Shown: positions 25,635 to 34,710, counted from the first letter of the stretch. The stretch is 64,000 nt of DNA from Deltaproteobacteria bacterium RIFCSPHIGHO2_01_FULL_43_49 (GCA_001798075.1 MGRG01000006.1:62001-126000); one strand, 5' to 3'. Translations and numbers: made by a program. Notes: generated from the letters alone by a model not told the origin.

Positions 25635-27941
25635 GTGTCATTGCGAGGCCGAAGGCCGAAGCAATCCACGAGAGATTGCTTCGCTTTGCTCGCAATGACA
25701 ACCGTTGCGCTCCTCGCAATGACAACCGTTGCTCACGGCCAAGTCACCAAAGTTGATCCCCTCGTTCACATTTTTGCGAAACAGGCTGAGGGATTGCTTC
25801 TCCCCTCTGGGGCTCGCAATGACACCCTTGCTAGCAAAGCTATTTCGGTGAACGCCAGTGGCCAAAAAGTTATCGATTGTTTTGTGCAAGTCTATGACCC
25901 CGCCAAGGCGGAAGTCGTTGCCGATCGTTTGCAATCGATAGGAGGACAAGCCCGCTCCATCATCGATAACATCATGACCGCTTTTGTTCCCCTGGATGCG
26001 ATTGATGAAGTCTCCTCGTGGGAAGAAGTGAAATATATTGAGGCGGGCAAACCCCTTCTTCCTAAAATGGATGTAGCTCGCACAGTTACCAATGTTGATG
26101 ATGTGAATGCGGGTACCGACTTGGATGCCCGCTATGATGGCTCCGGTGTGATTATTGGTGTTGTGGATGACACCGCTCCTGACTGGGGACACGAAGATTT
26201 CAAAGACTCTGCCGGCAAAACAAGAGTGCAATTTTTCTGGGACAAGTCTGCTTCCGGTTCGGGTGTCAGTGAGATTTCTGGATCGAGTGGACTTGAGTGT
26301 ACCAATACTCAAATGAACAATAGCCTTAGCAGTGCAACAACAAATACTTGTGGTGCTACTTCTGGCGGAGATACTTCCAGTCACTCAACCCATGTTGCAG
26401 GGATTGCCGCAGGGGACGATTCCACCTACAAAGGTGTGGCAACGGGTGCCGACATTATTTTTGTCTATAATACAGAAACGGATGCTGACAGTGGTGGCAA
26501 TTTAAGCACGACTATTGTGGATGATGTTCGCTATGTTTTTGCCAAGGCTTCTTCGCTAAAACAACCCGCCGTGGTCAATCTTTCTTTGGGGACCTCCATT
26601 GGTGCCCATGATGATACCTCTTCGATGGAGACCTCTTTGAATAATTTAGTCTCAGGCCACCCAGGCCGCGCCATTGTTAACGCTGCGGGTAACGAAAATT
26701 TTAGTCCTAACGATACTGGGGCTGCGACTTATAACGGGCTCCATGCCGCAATCGATGTTACGAGTGGCAGTGATGAAGCCTTTGATTTTTCGGTCCGCAG
26801 CGGTTCTACTTTGCGTTCTCTAGGACTCCAAGTCATCGTCGATATTTGGCTTGCTTCCACCTCAACATGTACGGTGGAGTTGGATGGGTTTGATTTTGCT
26901 AAAACAGCGGTTTCTGTAAACATGGCAGCCGCTTCTGCAGGTGGAAGCAAAACCGCCAGCGGCGGTAGCGCCACTCTTGCTGTCGATTTTACTGATTCAA
27001 CAAACGCCAATAATGGAAAGAAACACGCAATAGCCACAGCAACATTTGCTAGCTCACTAACCAACGCACAAATCCAAGACAATTTTTCTTTTGATCTGAT
27101 TTTTAGAGGAACCTGCGCCGGCGATGCCTGGCTCTGGCCGGACAGAAACTCTACTGTTAGTTTTACAAAACAGTTTGGCGGGACCGATCGGGGCTTTGGT
27201 TACACTTATGTTAATGGAGATAGTAACAGGACGATTACAATCCCTGGTTCCGCCTCCAAAATTATCGCGGTTGCCTCTTTTATGTCTCAGACCGGCTGGA
27301 CAGACTCGACAGGGACAACACATAATCAGACCGCTACCTCAGGAACCGATTTTACTTCGCTTGGAGCGACAGGAGGAACCGTCAGTGATATTTCTCTTTT
27401 TTCCAGCCTTGGCCCAACACCCGATGGGAGAACCAAACCAGACATTGCAGCGCCAGGTGAACCGATTGTTTCTGCACTATCCTCTAGTAACTCGGTTTCT
27501 TCTGGAAAAAAAGTAAACTCCAACCATTTCAAATTGGAAGGGACTTCAATGTCCTCCCCCCATGTTGCGGGAATTGTTGCTTTGATGTTTCAGAAAAATA
27601 AATGTCTTACATCCAATCAGGTCAAGACATTGCTGACAGAAAATGCCGCAACGGATAGTTTTACAGGAACCGGTTCTTCCATTCCAAACAATGAGTGGGG
27701 TTATGGAAAAGCAGATGCCTTGGCGACGATGAAGGATGTGGCGACGCTATCTGGAGAGACTTGTGGTCTCACGGGGACGGGAGGAGCTCAAGATACGCCT
27801 GTTACAACAACATCTGGAACCGCAGCAGGAAGTGGATGCCTTAACATTGCAAATGGAAATCCTAACACTCTTTCAATTTTTTGTTGGGTTGTTGTGGTGT
27901 TCCTTGGCTTGACATTCCGAAATCGATTCACTACTGAGTGA
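25635..27941 (+). CDS. S8 (subtilisin-family) serine protease with possible C-terminal sorting/anchor segment; start uncertain
   Basis: GVIIGVVDDTAPDWGHEDF (Asp), SSHSTHVAGIAAG (His), GTSMSSPHVAGIVALM (Ser); C-term GSGCLN...IFCWVVVVFLGLTFRNRF. Confidence 0.9.
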   Translation: MSLRGRRPKQSTRDCFALLAMTTVALLAMTTVAHGQVTKVDPLVHIFAKQAEGLLLPSGARNDTLASKAISVNASGQKVIDCFVQVYDPAKAEVVADRLQSIGGQARSIIDNIMTAFVPLDAIDEVSSWEEVKYIEAGKPLLPKMDVARTVTNVDDVNAGTDLDARYDGSGVIIGVVDDTAPDWGHEDFKDSAGKTRVQFFWDKSASGSGVSEISGSSGLECTNTQMNNSLSSATTNTCGATSGGDTSSHSTHVAGIAAGDDSTYKGVATGADIIFVYNTETDADSGGNLSTTIVDDVRYVFAKASSLKQPAVVNLSLGTSIGAHDDTSSMETSLNNLVSGHPGRAIVNAAGNENFSPNDTGAATYNGLHAAIDVTSGSDEAFDFSVRSGSTLRSLGLQVIVDIWLASTSTCTVELDGFDFAKTAVSVNMAAASAGGSKTASGGSATLAVDFTDSTNANNGKKHAIATATFASSLTNAQIQDNFSFDLIFRGTCAGDAWLWPDRNSTVSFTKQFGGTDRGFGYTYVNGDSNRTITIPGSASKIIAVASFMSQTGWTDSTGTTHNQTATSGTDFTSLGATGGTVSDISLFSSLGPTPDGRTKPDIAAPGEPIVSALSSSNSVSSGKKVNSNHFKLEGTSMSSPHVAGIVALMFQKNKCLTSNQVKTLLTENAATDSFTGTGSSIPNNEWGYGKADALATMKDVATLSGETCGLTGTGGAQDTPVTTTSGTAAGSGCLNIANGNPNTLSIFCWVVVVFLGLTFRNRFTTE
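25636..25700. repeat. TGTCATTGCGAG...CTCGCAATGACA interspersed repeat
   Basis: 12-bp terminal inverted repeats; internal GAAGCAATC/GAGATTGCTTC; partial copies at 25713-25732 and 25790-25826. Confidence 0.85.
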
Positions 27942-27944
27942 ACT

Positions 27945-28181
27945 GTGCAGCCCAACCGTTTGGAAAGAGTCTGGCATTTTGTAAAACCCGAAATTTTACA
28001 GCGATGGGGTAAGCTTACCAACGGCGATTTGGAAAATTGTCAATATCAATATGATCTGGTTGTCGAGGCAATACGCCGGACCTACTTTGAAGGACGTTCT
28101 CATTTATCCTTAGAAGGTGAAATTAGAGATTGGCTCAACAAACGAATTGACCATTATGAAAAATCAGACAAAATCCATTGA
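27945..28181 (+). CDS. Small hypothetical protein
   Basis: ORF 78 aa overlapping the start of the next CDS; GTG start. Confidence 0.4.
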   Translation: MQPNRLERVWHFVKPEILQRWGKLTNGDLENCQYQYDLVVEAIRRTYFEGRSHLSLEGEIRDWLNKRIDHYEKSDKIH

Positions 28182-29328
28182 AACGAACACCCGTTTTGAG
28201 GAAAAGGGTGCCCTAGAAAGCGCGGAATATCAGAAGTCCCAGGGCTATTTTGTTTTTGAGGAGCTCTCCAATAGCCAACAAAGTCAAAAAGGCAAGGTTC
28301 TTGCAAGACCGATTGAGTCAATTGATTTAGAAAAGGTTAATTCCATTGATCAGTTGGTGACTGCTTATGGAGAGGCCTCCATTCAGGCAAGAAATATCGG
28401 TGATTGTGCACAAGTTTGGGAGCAGATGTTGACCGACCCCGATCGTCCAACCATTTTTTTAGGACTTGCCGGTCCCTTGATTGCGGCTGGGTTGCGTAAA
28501 GTCATTCGCGACATGGTTCATTACGGTCTGGTCGATGTGATTGTTTCTACCGGTGCTATTTTGTATCAGGACATTTATCAAGCAAAAGGTTTCAAACATT
28601 TTAGAGGAAGTTCTGATGCGGATGATTCTGTTTTAAGAGATCTCTATATCGATCGCATTTTTGATACCTATGTGGATGAAGAAAAATTCTGGAGGCTCGA
28701 TTGCACCATTGGCCAATTTGCGAGCGCCCTTAAACCTGGCAAATACTCCAGTCGCCAGTTTTTGGCCGAAATTTCACAGGCATTAGACGATGAAAATTCC
28801 ATTTTGGCGACGGCGTATAGAAGGGGAGTTCCTGTTTTTGCGCCGGCTCTCAACGATTCTTCGATTGGGATTGGGCTCACCGAACATTATCATCGCTGTG
28901 TTAAAGATGGAAAACCGGGTGTCACGATCGATTCGATTCAAGACAACTATGAGCTGACCCAAATTGTAGTTCAATCGAAAGCAACTTCGGCAATTTATAT
29001 CGCGGGCGGAGTGCCCAAGAATTTTATCAATGACTCGGTCGTCATGAGTTATATTTTTGGAAAAGATACCGGTGGGCATCGTTACGCCTTTCAATTAACG
29101 ACCGATGTTCCGCACTGGGGAGGCTTGTCCGGTTCTACGTTAAGTGAGGCAACCTCTTGGGGAAAGGTTTCTAAAAAGGCCGAGCATGCCATGGCCTTTG
29201 TGGAGCCCTCTGTTTCTCTTCCGTTAGTAGCAGGTTATGTGATGAAAAAAGGACTAGGTCGCAGACGCCCCGCCTTGCAAATGACCTGGGATTCTCCCAG
29301 ACTCACCTCCTTAAAGACAGTTGGATAA
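28156..29328 (+). CDS. Deoxyhypusine synthase-like protein
   Basis: IFLGLAGPLIAAGLRKVIRDMVHYGLVDVIVSTGA...FAPALNDSSIGIGL. Confidence 0.85.
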   Translation: MKNQTKSIETNTRFEEKGALESAEYQKSQGYFVFEELSNSQQSQKGKVLARPIESIDLEKVNSIDQLVTAYGEASIQARNIGDCAQVWEQMLTDPDRPTIFLGLAGPLIAAGLRKVIRDMVHYGLVDVIVSTGAILYQDIYQAKGFKHFRGSSDADDSVLRDLYIDRIFDTYVDEEKFWRLDCTIGQFASALKPGKYSSRQFLAEISQALDDENSILATAYRRGVPVFAPALNDSSIGIGLTEHYHRCVKDGKPGVTIDSIQDNYELTQIVVQSKATSAIYIAGGVPKNFINDSVVMSYIFGKDTGGHRYAFQLTTDVPHWGGLSGSTLSEATSWGKVSKKAEHAMAFVEPSVSLPLVAGYVMKKGLGRRRPALQMTWDSPRLTSLKTVG

Positions 29329-29331
29329 CAA

Positions 29332-29493
29332 CAAATCCTAAATTCTAAATGGTTCGACAAGTTCACCATCCTGAGCAAAGTCGAAGGACAAATCCCAATG
29401 ATCCAAATCCAAATGTCCCAAACAATTGTGTTTGAAATTTTGGTTATTGGAATTTAGAATTTGTTTAGGATTTAGATATTAGGATTTGGGATT
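29332..29493. repeat. Composite interspersed repeat (AAATCCTAAATTCT-type plus GGTTCGACAAGTTCACCATCCTGAGC...GTCGAAGGA)
   Basis: ACAAATCCTAAATTCTAAA and inverted TTTAGAATTTGTTTAGGATTT at the ends; multiple AAATCC/GGATTT units. Confidence 0.65.
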
Positions 29494-30014
29494 TTCCCAC
29501 TTAGGTCCCGTTTCAACGATGTTCGTATTTTAAGTAGGTCCTTGTGATACATTGGGGCCTTAAAATCAGGATAGGTCCATTCGAAGGGAATCCATTTTCC
29601 CTTTTCAAAGCGGAGCAATGTGTAGACATAGACATCTTTAGAGAGTGCCACTTTTTGACCTCCTGCTTTTCCGGAAGCCAAAACTACTTTGAACAAATCG
29701 ACATAGCCAGGGTCGATGTTAATGGTTCGATGTTCTAGGTTCGATGTTCGATGTTCCAATTTTTTGGTGAGTTTTTTGAGTTCGGCGAGTTTTTCAGGTT
29801 TAAAAATCTTTTTGAAACTGATCAAGCAGCGTTCTAATCCAGGACCCAATTCTTCTTCATAATAATGACTATGTTCAAAAAGATGCCACTCACTTTGCAC
29901 TTCCATCGGGCCCAAGAGTTTTTCAAAGGCTTTGATAACTTTCTCTTTGAACTTTTTATTGGAAGTCAGAAGAAAAAGAATTGCCTTGGATTGAGGAGGG
30001 TAAATACTCGTCAT
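29472..30014 (-). CDS. DUF4416 family protein
   Basis: KAILFLLTSN...LGPMEVQSEWHLFEHSHYYEEELGPGLERCLISFKKI ... NIDPGYVDLFKVVLASGK. Confidence 0.75.
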   Translation of the reverse strand: MTSIYPPQSKAILFLLTSNKKFKEKVIKAFEKLLGPMEVQSEWHLFEHSHYYEEELGPGLERCLISFKKIFKPEKLAELKKLTKKLEHRTSNLEHRTINIDPGYVDLFKVVLASGKAGGQKVALSKDVYVYTLLRFEKGKWIPFEWTYPDFKAPMYHKDLLKIRTSLKRDLSGKIPNPNI

Positions 30015-30778
30015 TATCTCACCAATTTATATCCAATCTGAAATAGATAAACACAGAGTGCGAATAAGAGCAGTGTTAGAAGGCCAGAGAGAGCCACAGA
30101 GTGCCAAAGGGGAACCTCCAGAATTCCCAAAACTCCATAGCGTATTCCATCCACCATGTAGAAGAGGGGATTCACAATCGATATCTTTTTCCAGATGTCT
30201 GGCAATAAGTTGATCGAATAAAAAACACCGCCCAAATAGACCAAAGGAGTAATAACAAAGGTTTGTGTGGTTGCGAGGCTGTCCCAGGTTTTGGCCCTGA
30301 GTGCTCCGATGATGCCCCAGCAGCCAAAAAGAATCGATTGTTGGATCAGAAAAAAGAAAGTGACCGGCCAACTGAAAAGAGGCTGTTTTAAAAGAAGGAG
30401 TGAGACTGCTAAGGTGATCCCTCCGATTAAAATTCCTCTGGCAATGCCACCCACCACAAGGGCGGTGACAATCTCAATGGGCTTTAGGGGGGCTGCCAAA
30501 ATGTTATCCAAACTTTGGTCAAAGCGAGCCATGTAAAGGGAGGTCGATGTATTGGAAAAGGCGTTGTTCATCACCCCCATGGCGGCAAGGCCGGGTATGA
30601 TATAGAGAATGTAGGGAAAGCCGTGAATTTCCTGGATGCGCTCCCCCAGAGAAAAGCCAAAAATCAAAATAAAAAGGAGGGTCGTCAAAATAGGTGGAAA
30701 AATAGTTTGGCGAATCAGTCTCCAAAATCTGAAAAACTCTTGGGTGACTAAAGTTGCAAATCCCGTGAAACTTCCCAT
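30014..30778 (-). CDS. ABC-2 type transporter permease
   Basis: Multispanning; NNAFSNTSTSLYMARFDQSLDNILAAPLKPIEIV. Confidence 0.88.
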   Translation of the reverse strand: MGSFTGFATLVTQEFFRFWRLIRQTIFPPILTTLLFILIFGFSLGERIQEIHGFPYILYIIPGLAAMGVMNNAFSNTSTSLYMARFDQSLDNILAAPLKPIEIVTALVVGGIARGILIGGITLAVSLLLLKQPLFSWPVTFFFLIQQSILFGCWGIIGALRAKTWDSLATTQTFVITPLVYLGGVFYSINLLPDIWKKISIVNPLFYMVDGIRYGVLGILEVPLWHSVALSGLLTLLLFALCVYLFQIGYKLVR

Positions 30779-31566
30779 TCCTTGGCTCCTTCAGCAAGAC
30801 TTTTGCCTGTTAGGTTAACGAATACTTCTTCTAAAGAACCTGGCCGAACAAATTTTAAAACTCCTTTACGCTCTTTATTTTCGAAACGATATTTTTCAAT
30901 GAGTTTGGTTGGCGAATCACACGCGACAATTTTTCCTTTATGAATAATGCCTACTCGTTCGCAAAGTAGTTCTGCCTCTTCGATGTAATGAGTTGTTAGT
31001 AGAATTGTTGTTCCATCCGAATTGAGACCTTTCAAAAATTCCCACAATTCATGTCTTAGCTCTACATCAATTCCGGCCGTTGGCTCATCTAAAATCAAAA
31101 TTTTTGGTTTTCCCATCAACGCCCTGGCGATCATCAGGCGTCTTTGCATTCCGCCGGAGAGTTTAAAGCGACCCACCTTTCTTTTTTCCCACAACCCGAA
31201 ATCTTTTAATAATTTTTCGGCTCTTTGTTTAGATTCTTTTTTGGAAAGACCGTAAAAACCACCTTGAAATTCCATAACGTTGCCAATGGGAAAATAGGCG
31301 TGGATATTGATTTCCTGGGGAGAGAGTCCCAGATAGCGTTTGGCAGCCAGCGGTTCTTTGCGGATATCATGCCCCATTACTTTGATGGAACCAGAATTGG
31401 GTCGAACCAGGCCGACAATCGAATTGATGATTGTTGTCTTGCCCGCTCCATTGGGCCCTAAGAGCCCAAAAAATTCTCCTTGAGGGATAGATAAATCGAT
31501 CCCTTTGAGTGCCTCAACTGTTGCACTGTAAGATTTTTTCAGCCCAGTGATTTCAATGGCGTTCAT
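30748..31566 (-). CDS. ABC transporter ATP-binding protein
   Basis: GLLGPNGAGKTTIINSIVG, LSGGMQRRLMIARALMGKPKILILDEPTAG. Confidence 0.95.
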   Translation of the reverse strand: MNAIEITGLKKSYSATVEALKGIDLSIPQGEFFGLLGPNGAGKTTIINSIVGLVRPNSGSIKVMGHDIRKEPLAAKRYLGLSPQEINIHAYFPIGNVMEFQGGFYGLSKKESKQRAEKLLKDFGLWEKRKVGRFKLSGGMQRRLMIARALMGKPKILILDEPTAGIDVELRHELWEFLKGLNSDGTTILLTTHYIEEAELLCERVGIIHKGKIVACDSPTKLIEKYRFENKERKGVLKFVRPGSLEEVFVNLTGKSLAEGAKEWEVSRDLQL

Positions 31567-31571
31567 GGATT

Positions 31572-31610
31572 GCGCGCCCGGAAGGATTCCCTCCGCCTCT
31601 CGGCTACGGG
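31572..31610 (-). other. tRNA-Arg-like deletion remnant
   Basis: Minus strand CCCGTAGCCGAGAGGCGGAGGGAATCCTTCCGGGCGCGC: matches both ends of the adjacent tRNA-Arg, middle missing. Confidence 0.55.
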
Positions 31611-31717
31611 ACTTCCTCGGCGACCCTCCTTCGGATGGTGCCCGCCTCGGTCGTCGAACGTGCAGATTTTATAATACTGCCGCATGACGGGGGCCCATGC
31701 TTGTTGTGAGCAATCAG

Positions 31718-31791
31718 CGCGCCCGGAAGGATTCGAACCTCCGACCTCCTGATCCGTAGTCAGGAGCTCTAATCCACTGAGCTACGGGCGC
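31718..31791 (-). tRNA. tRNA-Arg (anticodon ACG)
   Basis: GCGCCCGTAGCTCAGTGGATTAGAGCTCCTGACTACGGATCAGGAGGTCGGAGGTTCGAATCCTTCCGGGCGC; cloverleaf drawn by eye, CTACGGA anticodon loop. Confidence 0.95.
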
Positions 31792-31887
31792 GCTGATTGC
31801 TCAATTTTCATGGGCAGTCATGCGGCCTCCTTGCACGTGGCGAAGCGCGAGCTTCGCAACCTCCGACCTTCCCTAGCGCATTTCTCC

Positions 31888-32220
31888 TTATATCTTGCCC
31901 AATAGCATGAATGAAATAACCAAGCTGTAGATCACGAGAGATTCGATCAGTGCCAAAGCAATGATCATTGGTGTCATCACTTTACCGGCCGCTTCTGGAT
32001 TTCTGGCGATTCCTTCAAGCGCCGACGCAGCGGCACGTCCCTGGCCCAAAGCCCCTCCAAAAGCAGCCAGACCAATACCAAGGCCTGTTGCCAAAGCAAG
32101 ACCCGCTTTCAAAAAGGTATAAACTCCCTCTCCGGTTGGGAGCGGTGCTCCTTCTGCAGCCATCAAAACCGCAGGGCAGACAAGAACTGCAAGTGCAACT
32201 ACAACGATTTTCTTCAACAT
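31888..32220 (-). CDS. atpE: ATP synthase F0 subunit c
   Basis: FGGALGQGRAAASALEGIARNPEAAGKVMTPMIIALALIESLVIYSLVI. Confidence 0.96.
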   Translation of the reverse strand: MLKKIVVVALAVLVCPAVLMAAEGAPLPTGEGVYTFLKAGLALATGLGIGLAAFGGALGQGRAAASALEGIARNPEAAGKVMTPMIIALALIESLVIYSLVISFMLLGKI

Positions 32221-32232
32221 ACCTTCCTCCTG

Positions 32233-32898
32233 TTAATGAGATTCCTCTGTCGCTAGTCCAAGATAGACAATCGACAAAAGTGAAAAAACAAATGCTTGAA
32301 TAAAAGAGATAAACAAGCCCAAAATCATAAAAATAACCGGCACCAAGATGGGAGTCAGCTGTGAGAAGACTCCCAGCACCAAGTGATCTCCCGTCATATT
32401 TCCAAAGAGACGAACGCTCAAACTCACCGGTCTTACAACGTGACTGATTAATTCAATAATCAACATCAAAGGGCCAAGCCAGATGACCGGTCCTAAAAGA
32501 TGTTTAAAATAATTGACGAGGCCTTGTTCCTTGATCCCCTGATAGTTGTAATAGAGAAATACAATAATCGCGCAAGCGGCATTCGTGTTGATGTTTTCAG
32601 TGGGTGGGGCAAGTCCCGGAATCAGCCCAATCATATTGCAAAAAAGAATATAGATGAAAAGGGAGCCAATGAGAGGAAAGAATTTTTGTGCCTTTTCACC
32701 CAAGACACCTTCCATCAAGCCGAGTAACGCTTCAACCACCACCTCAAAAAAAGTAGCAGGTGTCAATTTGTCTTGGGGGACCAAACAAGCTTCCGTTTTT
32801 TTGAGTCTTCGATTGGCAACCCAAGAGAGAATTATCAAAAGCAACGCGACAGATCCTGCAGTAACAATGTGCATGGTATGATGGTTAATCAACGCCAT
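32233..32898 (-). CDS. atpB: ATP synthase F0 subunit a
   Basis: IELISHVVRPVSLSVRLFGNMTGDHLVLGVF; QAFVFSLLSIVYLGLA. Confidence 0.96.
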   Translation of the reverse strand: MALINHHTMHIVTAGSVALLLIILSWVANRRLKKTEACLVPQDKLTPATFFEVVVEALLGLMEGVLGEKAQKFFPLIGSLFIYILFCNMIGLIPGLAPPTENINTNAACAIIVFLYYNYQGIKEQGLVNYFKHLLGPVIWLGPLMLIIELISHVVRPVSLSVRLFGNMTGDHLVLGVFSQLTPILVPVIFMILGLFISFIQAFVFSLLSIVYLGLATEESH

Positions 32899-33167
32899 TT
32901 AAATCCTTTCACAATCAATGCAATGACAACAACGCTAAAGCCAAGCAAAAACGGAACTGGATTAACAAAATCTTTTGTAATCAAAACCCAGAGAATCAGC
33001 GCTAGCAGAGTCAATTTAACAACACTCTGGATTGCCAACGCCCCCCATTTTGGGGCCTCCTCTTTGACCAGGCCTTTGGCCCACCATTTCCAGAAGGCCC
33101 AATTAACTAATCCCAGAACAAGTCCTGCAACAAAGGAGGCAGTGAATTGCAATGTTTGTCCCATTTC
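32889..33167 (-). CDS. ATP synthase subunit I-like protein (track start 33215; MGQTL start more likely)
   Basis: Four hydrophobic segments; location upstream of atpB; extended N-terminus is encoded by a repeat. Confidence 0.6.
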   Translation of the reverse strand, partial: EMGQTLQFTASFVAGLVLGLVNWAFWKWWAKGLVKEEAPKWGALAIQSVVKLTLLALILWVLITKDFVNPVPFLLGFSVVVIALIVKGFKWR

Positions 33168-33220
33168 GTCAAGTAGGTTTTCTATTCCCAAAAGGTAGTC
33201 ACTACCCTTCTGCAATTTTT

Positions 33221-33247
33221 ACCAAAAGGTAGTGACTACCTTTTGGT
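33221..33247. repeat. GGTAGT palindrome
   Basis: ACCAAAAGGTAGT G ACTACCTTTTGGT perfect 13-bp arms; related half copy 33188-33206. Confidence 0.85.
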
Positions 33248-33460
33248 GCGCCAGTTGAGGATGCGGATGAGGTTCCAAAGGCCCCCTGTAAATCCAAGGA
33301 CCAGCCCCAATAAAGCGAGCCAAGGCGAGGTTCCCCATCGCCTATCCAAATAATCCCCCATGAACCATCCGGCGACAACGGTTAGGGATAATTGAATGCC
33401 AACTGCCCCATAAAGCCCAAAAGTTAGCCAAAACGGGTTTTTTTGGTCATCATTTGTCAT
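33236..33460 (-). CDS. AtpZ/AtpQ-like F0F1-ATPase accessory protein
   Basis: [54 protein letters not shown]. Confidence 0.75.
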   Translation of the reverse strand: MTNDDQKNPFWLTFGLYGAVGIQLSLTVVAGWFMGDYLDRRWGTSPWLALLGLVLGFTGGLWNLIRILNWRTKR

Positions 33461-34695
33461 AAAATAGACTCAAAAACATGTAAAGTATGGTCAATTTCCT
33501 CGTTTTTATGGGCTAAACTGACAAAACAGGTCTCAAATTGGCTTGGTGGAAGGTAAATTCCCTTCTCAAGAGCGTTATGGAAAAACTTTTTAAAACCGAC
33601 TGGCCCTTCCTTGCAAAAGAGGGTCCACATGGAACCGACCGCTTGGATTTGATGAGGAAGTTTTTTCTTCTCAAGAATGTTTTTAAGGCCATTGGTTAAT
33701 TTTGATGCTATTTCATTAAGACGATCATACACTCCCTTTTGAGTAAGTTGGTTGAGTGTTTCGATTCCAGCTGTCATCGCCAAGGGATTTCCAGACAAAG
33801 TTCCAGCCTGATAAACTTTTCCAAGAGGGGCAAGCTGATCCATCAAATTTTTAAGACCTCCATAGGCTCCAACAGGAAGTCCCCCACCCAAAATTTTTCC
33901 AAGGCAGGTGAGGTCCGGTTTGATGTTGTAGAGTGCTTGTGCACCACCGAGCGCCACACGAAAGCCGGTCATTACTTCATCAAAGATGAGTAAAGCTCCA
34001 TGCGCTGTGCACAAATCTTTTAAACCTTTCAAAAATCCAGGTTGCGGCGGGACACATCCCATGTTTCCCGCGACCGGCTCTACAATCACGCAGGCAATCT
34101 GGTTTTTGTTTTCTTCAAAAAGGCGTCCGACGCCTTTTAGGTCATTATAAGATGCGACCAAGGTATGTTTTGCAAAATCAGCAGGGACGCCGGTACTAGA
34201 GGGAATTCCAAAAGTTGCTGCCCCAGAACCTGCCTTCACCAACAAATAATCGGCATGACCATGATAACATCCTTCAAATTTTATAATTTTATCACGACCA
34301 GTAACGCCTCGCGCAAGCCGTACAGCACTCATCGCCGCTTCTGTTCCTGAATTAACAAAACGCAATTTTTCAATCGATGGGAAAATTTGACGAACCATCG
34401 ATGCCAATCTGGACTCTAACTCAGTTGGGGCGCCAAAGCTAAATCCTCTTTCACAAGCTTGTTGAACGGCAGCGACAACTTTGGGATGGGCATGTCCCAA
34501 AATCGCTGGACCCCAGCTTCCGACATAATCGATGTATTCATTCCCATCGACATCCCAAAGTTTTGCACCTTGTGCCTTGGCGATGAATAGCGGCGTTCCA
34601 CCCACGGCACCAAAAGCCCTCACCGGAGAATTTACACCACCCGGCATGAGTTTTAACGCTTCTTCAAAAAGTTTTTCTGAGAAGGACTGCGGCAT
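33457..34695 (-). CDS. hemL: Glutamate-1-semialdehyde 2,1-aminomutase
   Basis: [58 protein letters not shown]. Confidence 0.97.
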   Translation of the reverse strand: MPQSFSEKLFEEALKLMPGGVNSPVRAFGAVGGTPLFIAKAQGAKLWDVDGNEYIDYVGSWGPAILGHAHPKVVAAVQQACERGFSFGAPTELESRLASMVRQIFPSIEKLRFVNSGTEAAMSAVRLARGVTGRDKIIKFEGCYHGHADYLLVKAGSGAATFGIPSSTGVPADFAKHTLVASYNDLKGVGRLFEENKNQIACVIVEPVAGNMGCVPPQPGFLKGLKDLCTAHGALLIFDEVMTGFRVALGGAQALYNIKPDLTCLGKILGGGLPVGAYGGLKNLMDQLAPLGKVYQAGTLSGNPLAMTAGIETLNQLTQKGVYDRLNEIASKLTNGLKNILEKKKLPHQIQAVGSMWTLFCKEGPVGFKKFFHNALEKGIYLPPSQFETCFVSLAHKNEEIDHTLHVFESIL

Positions 34696-34710
34696 GAAGG
34701 GGTTTCTAGC

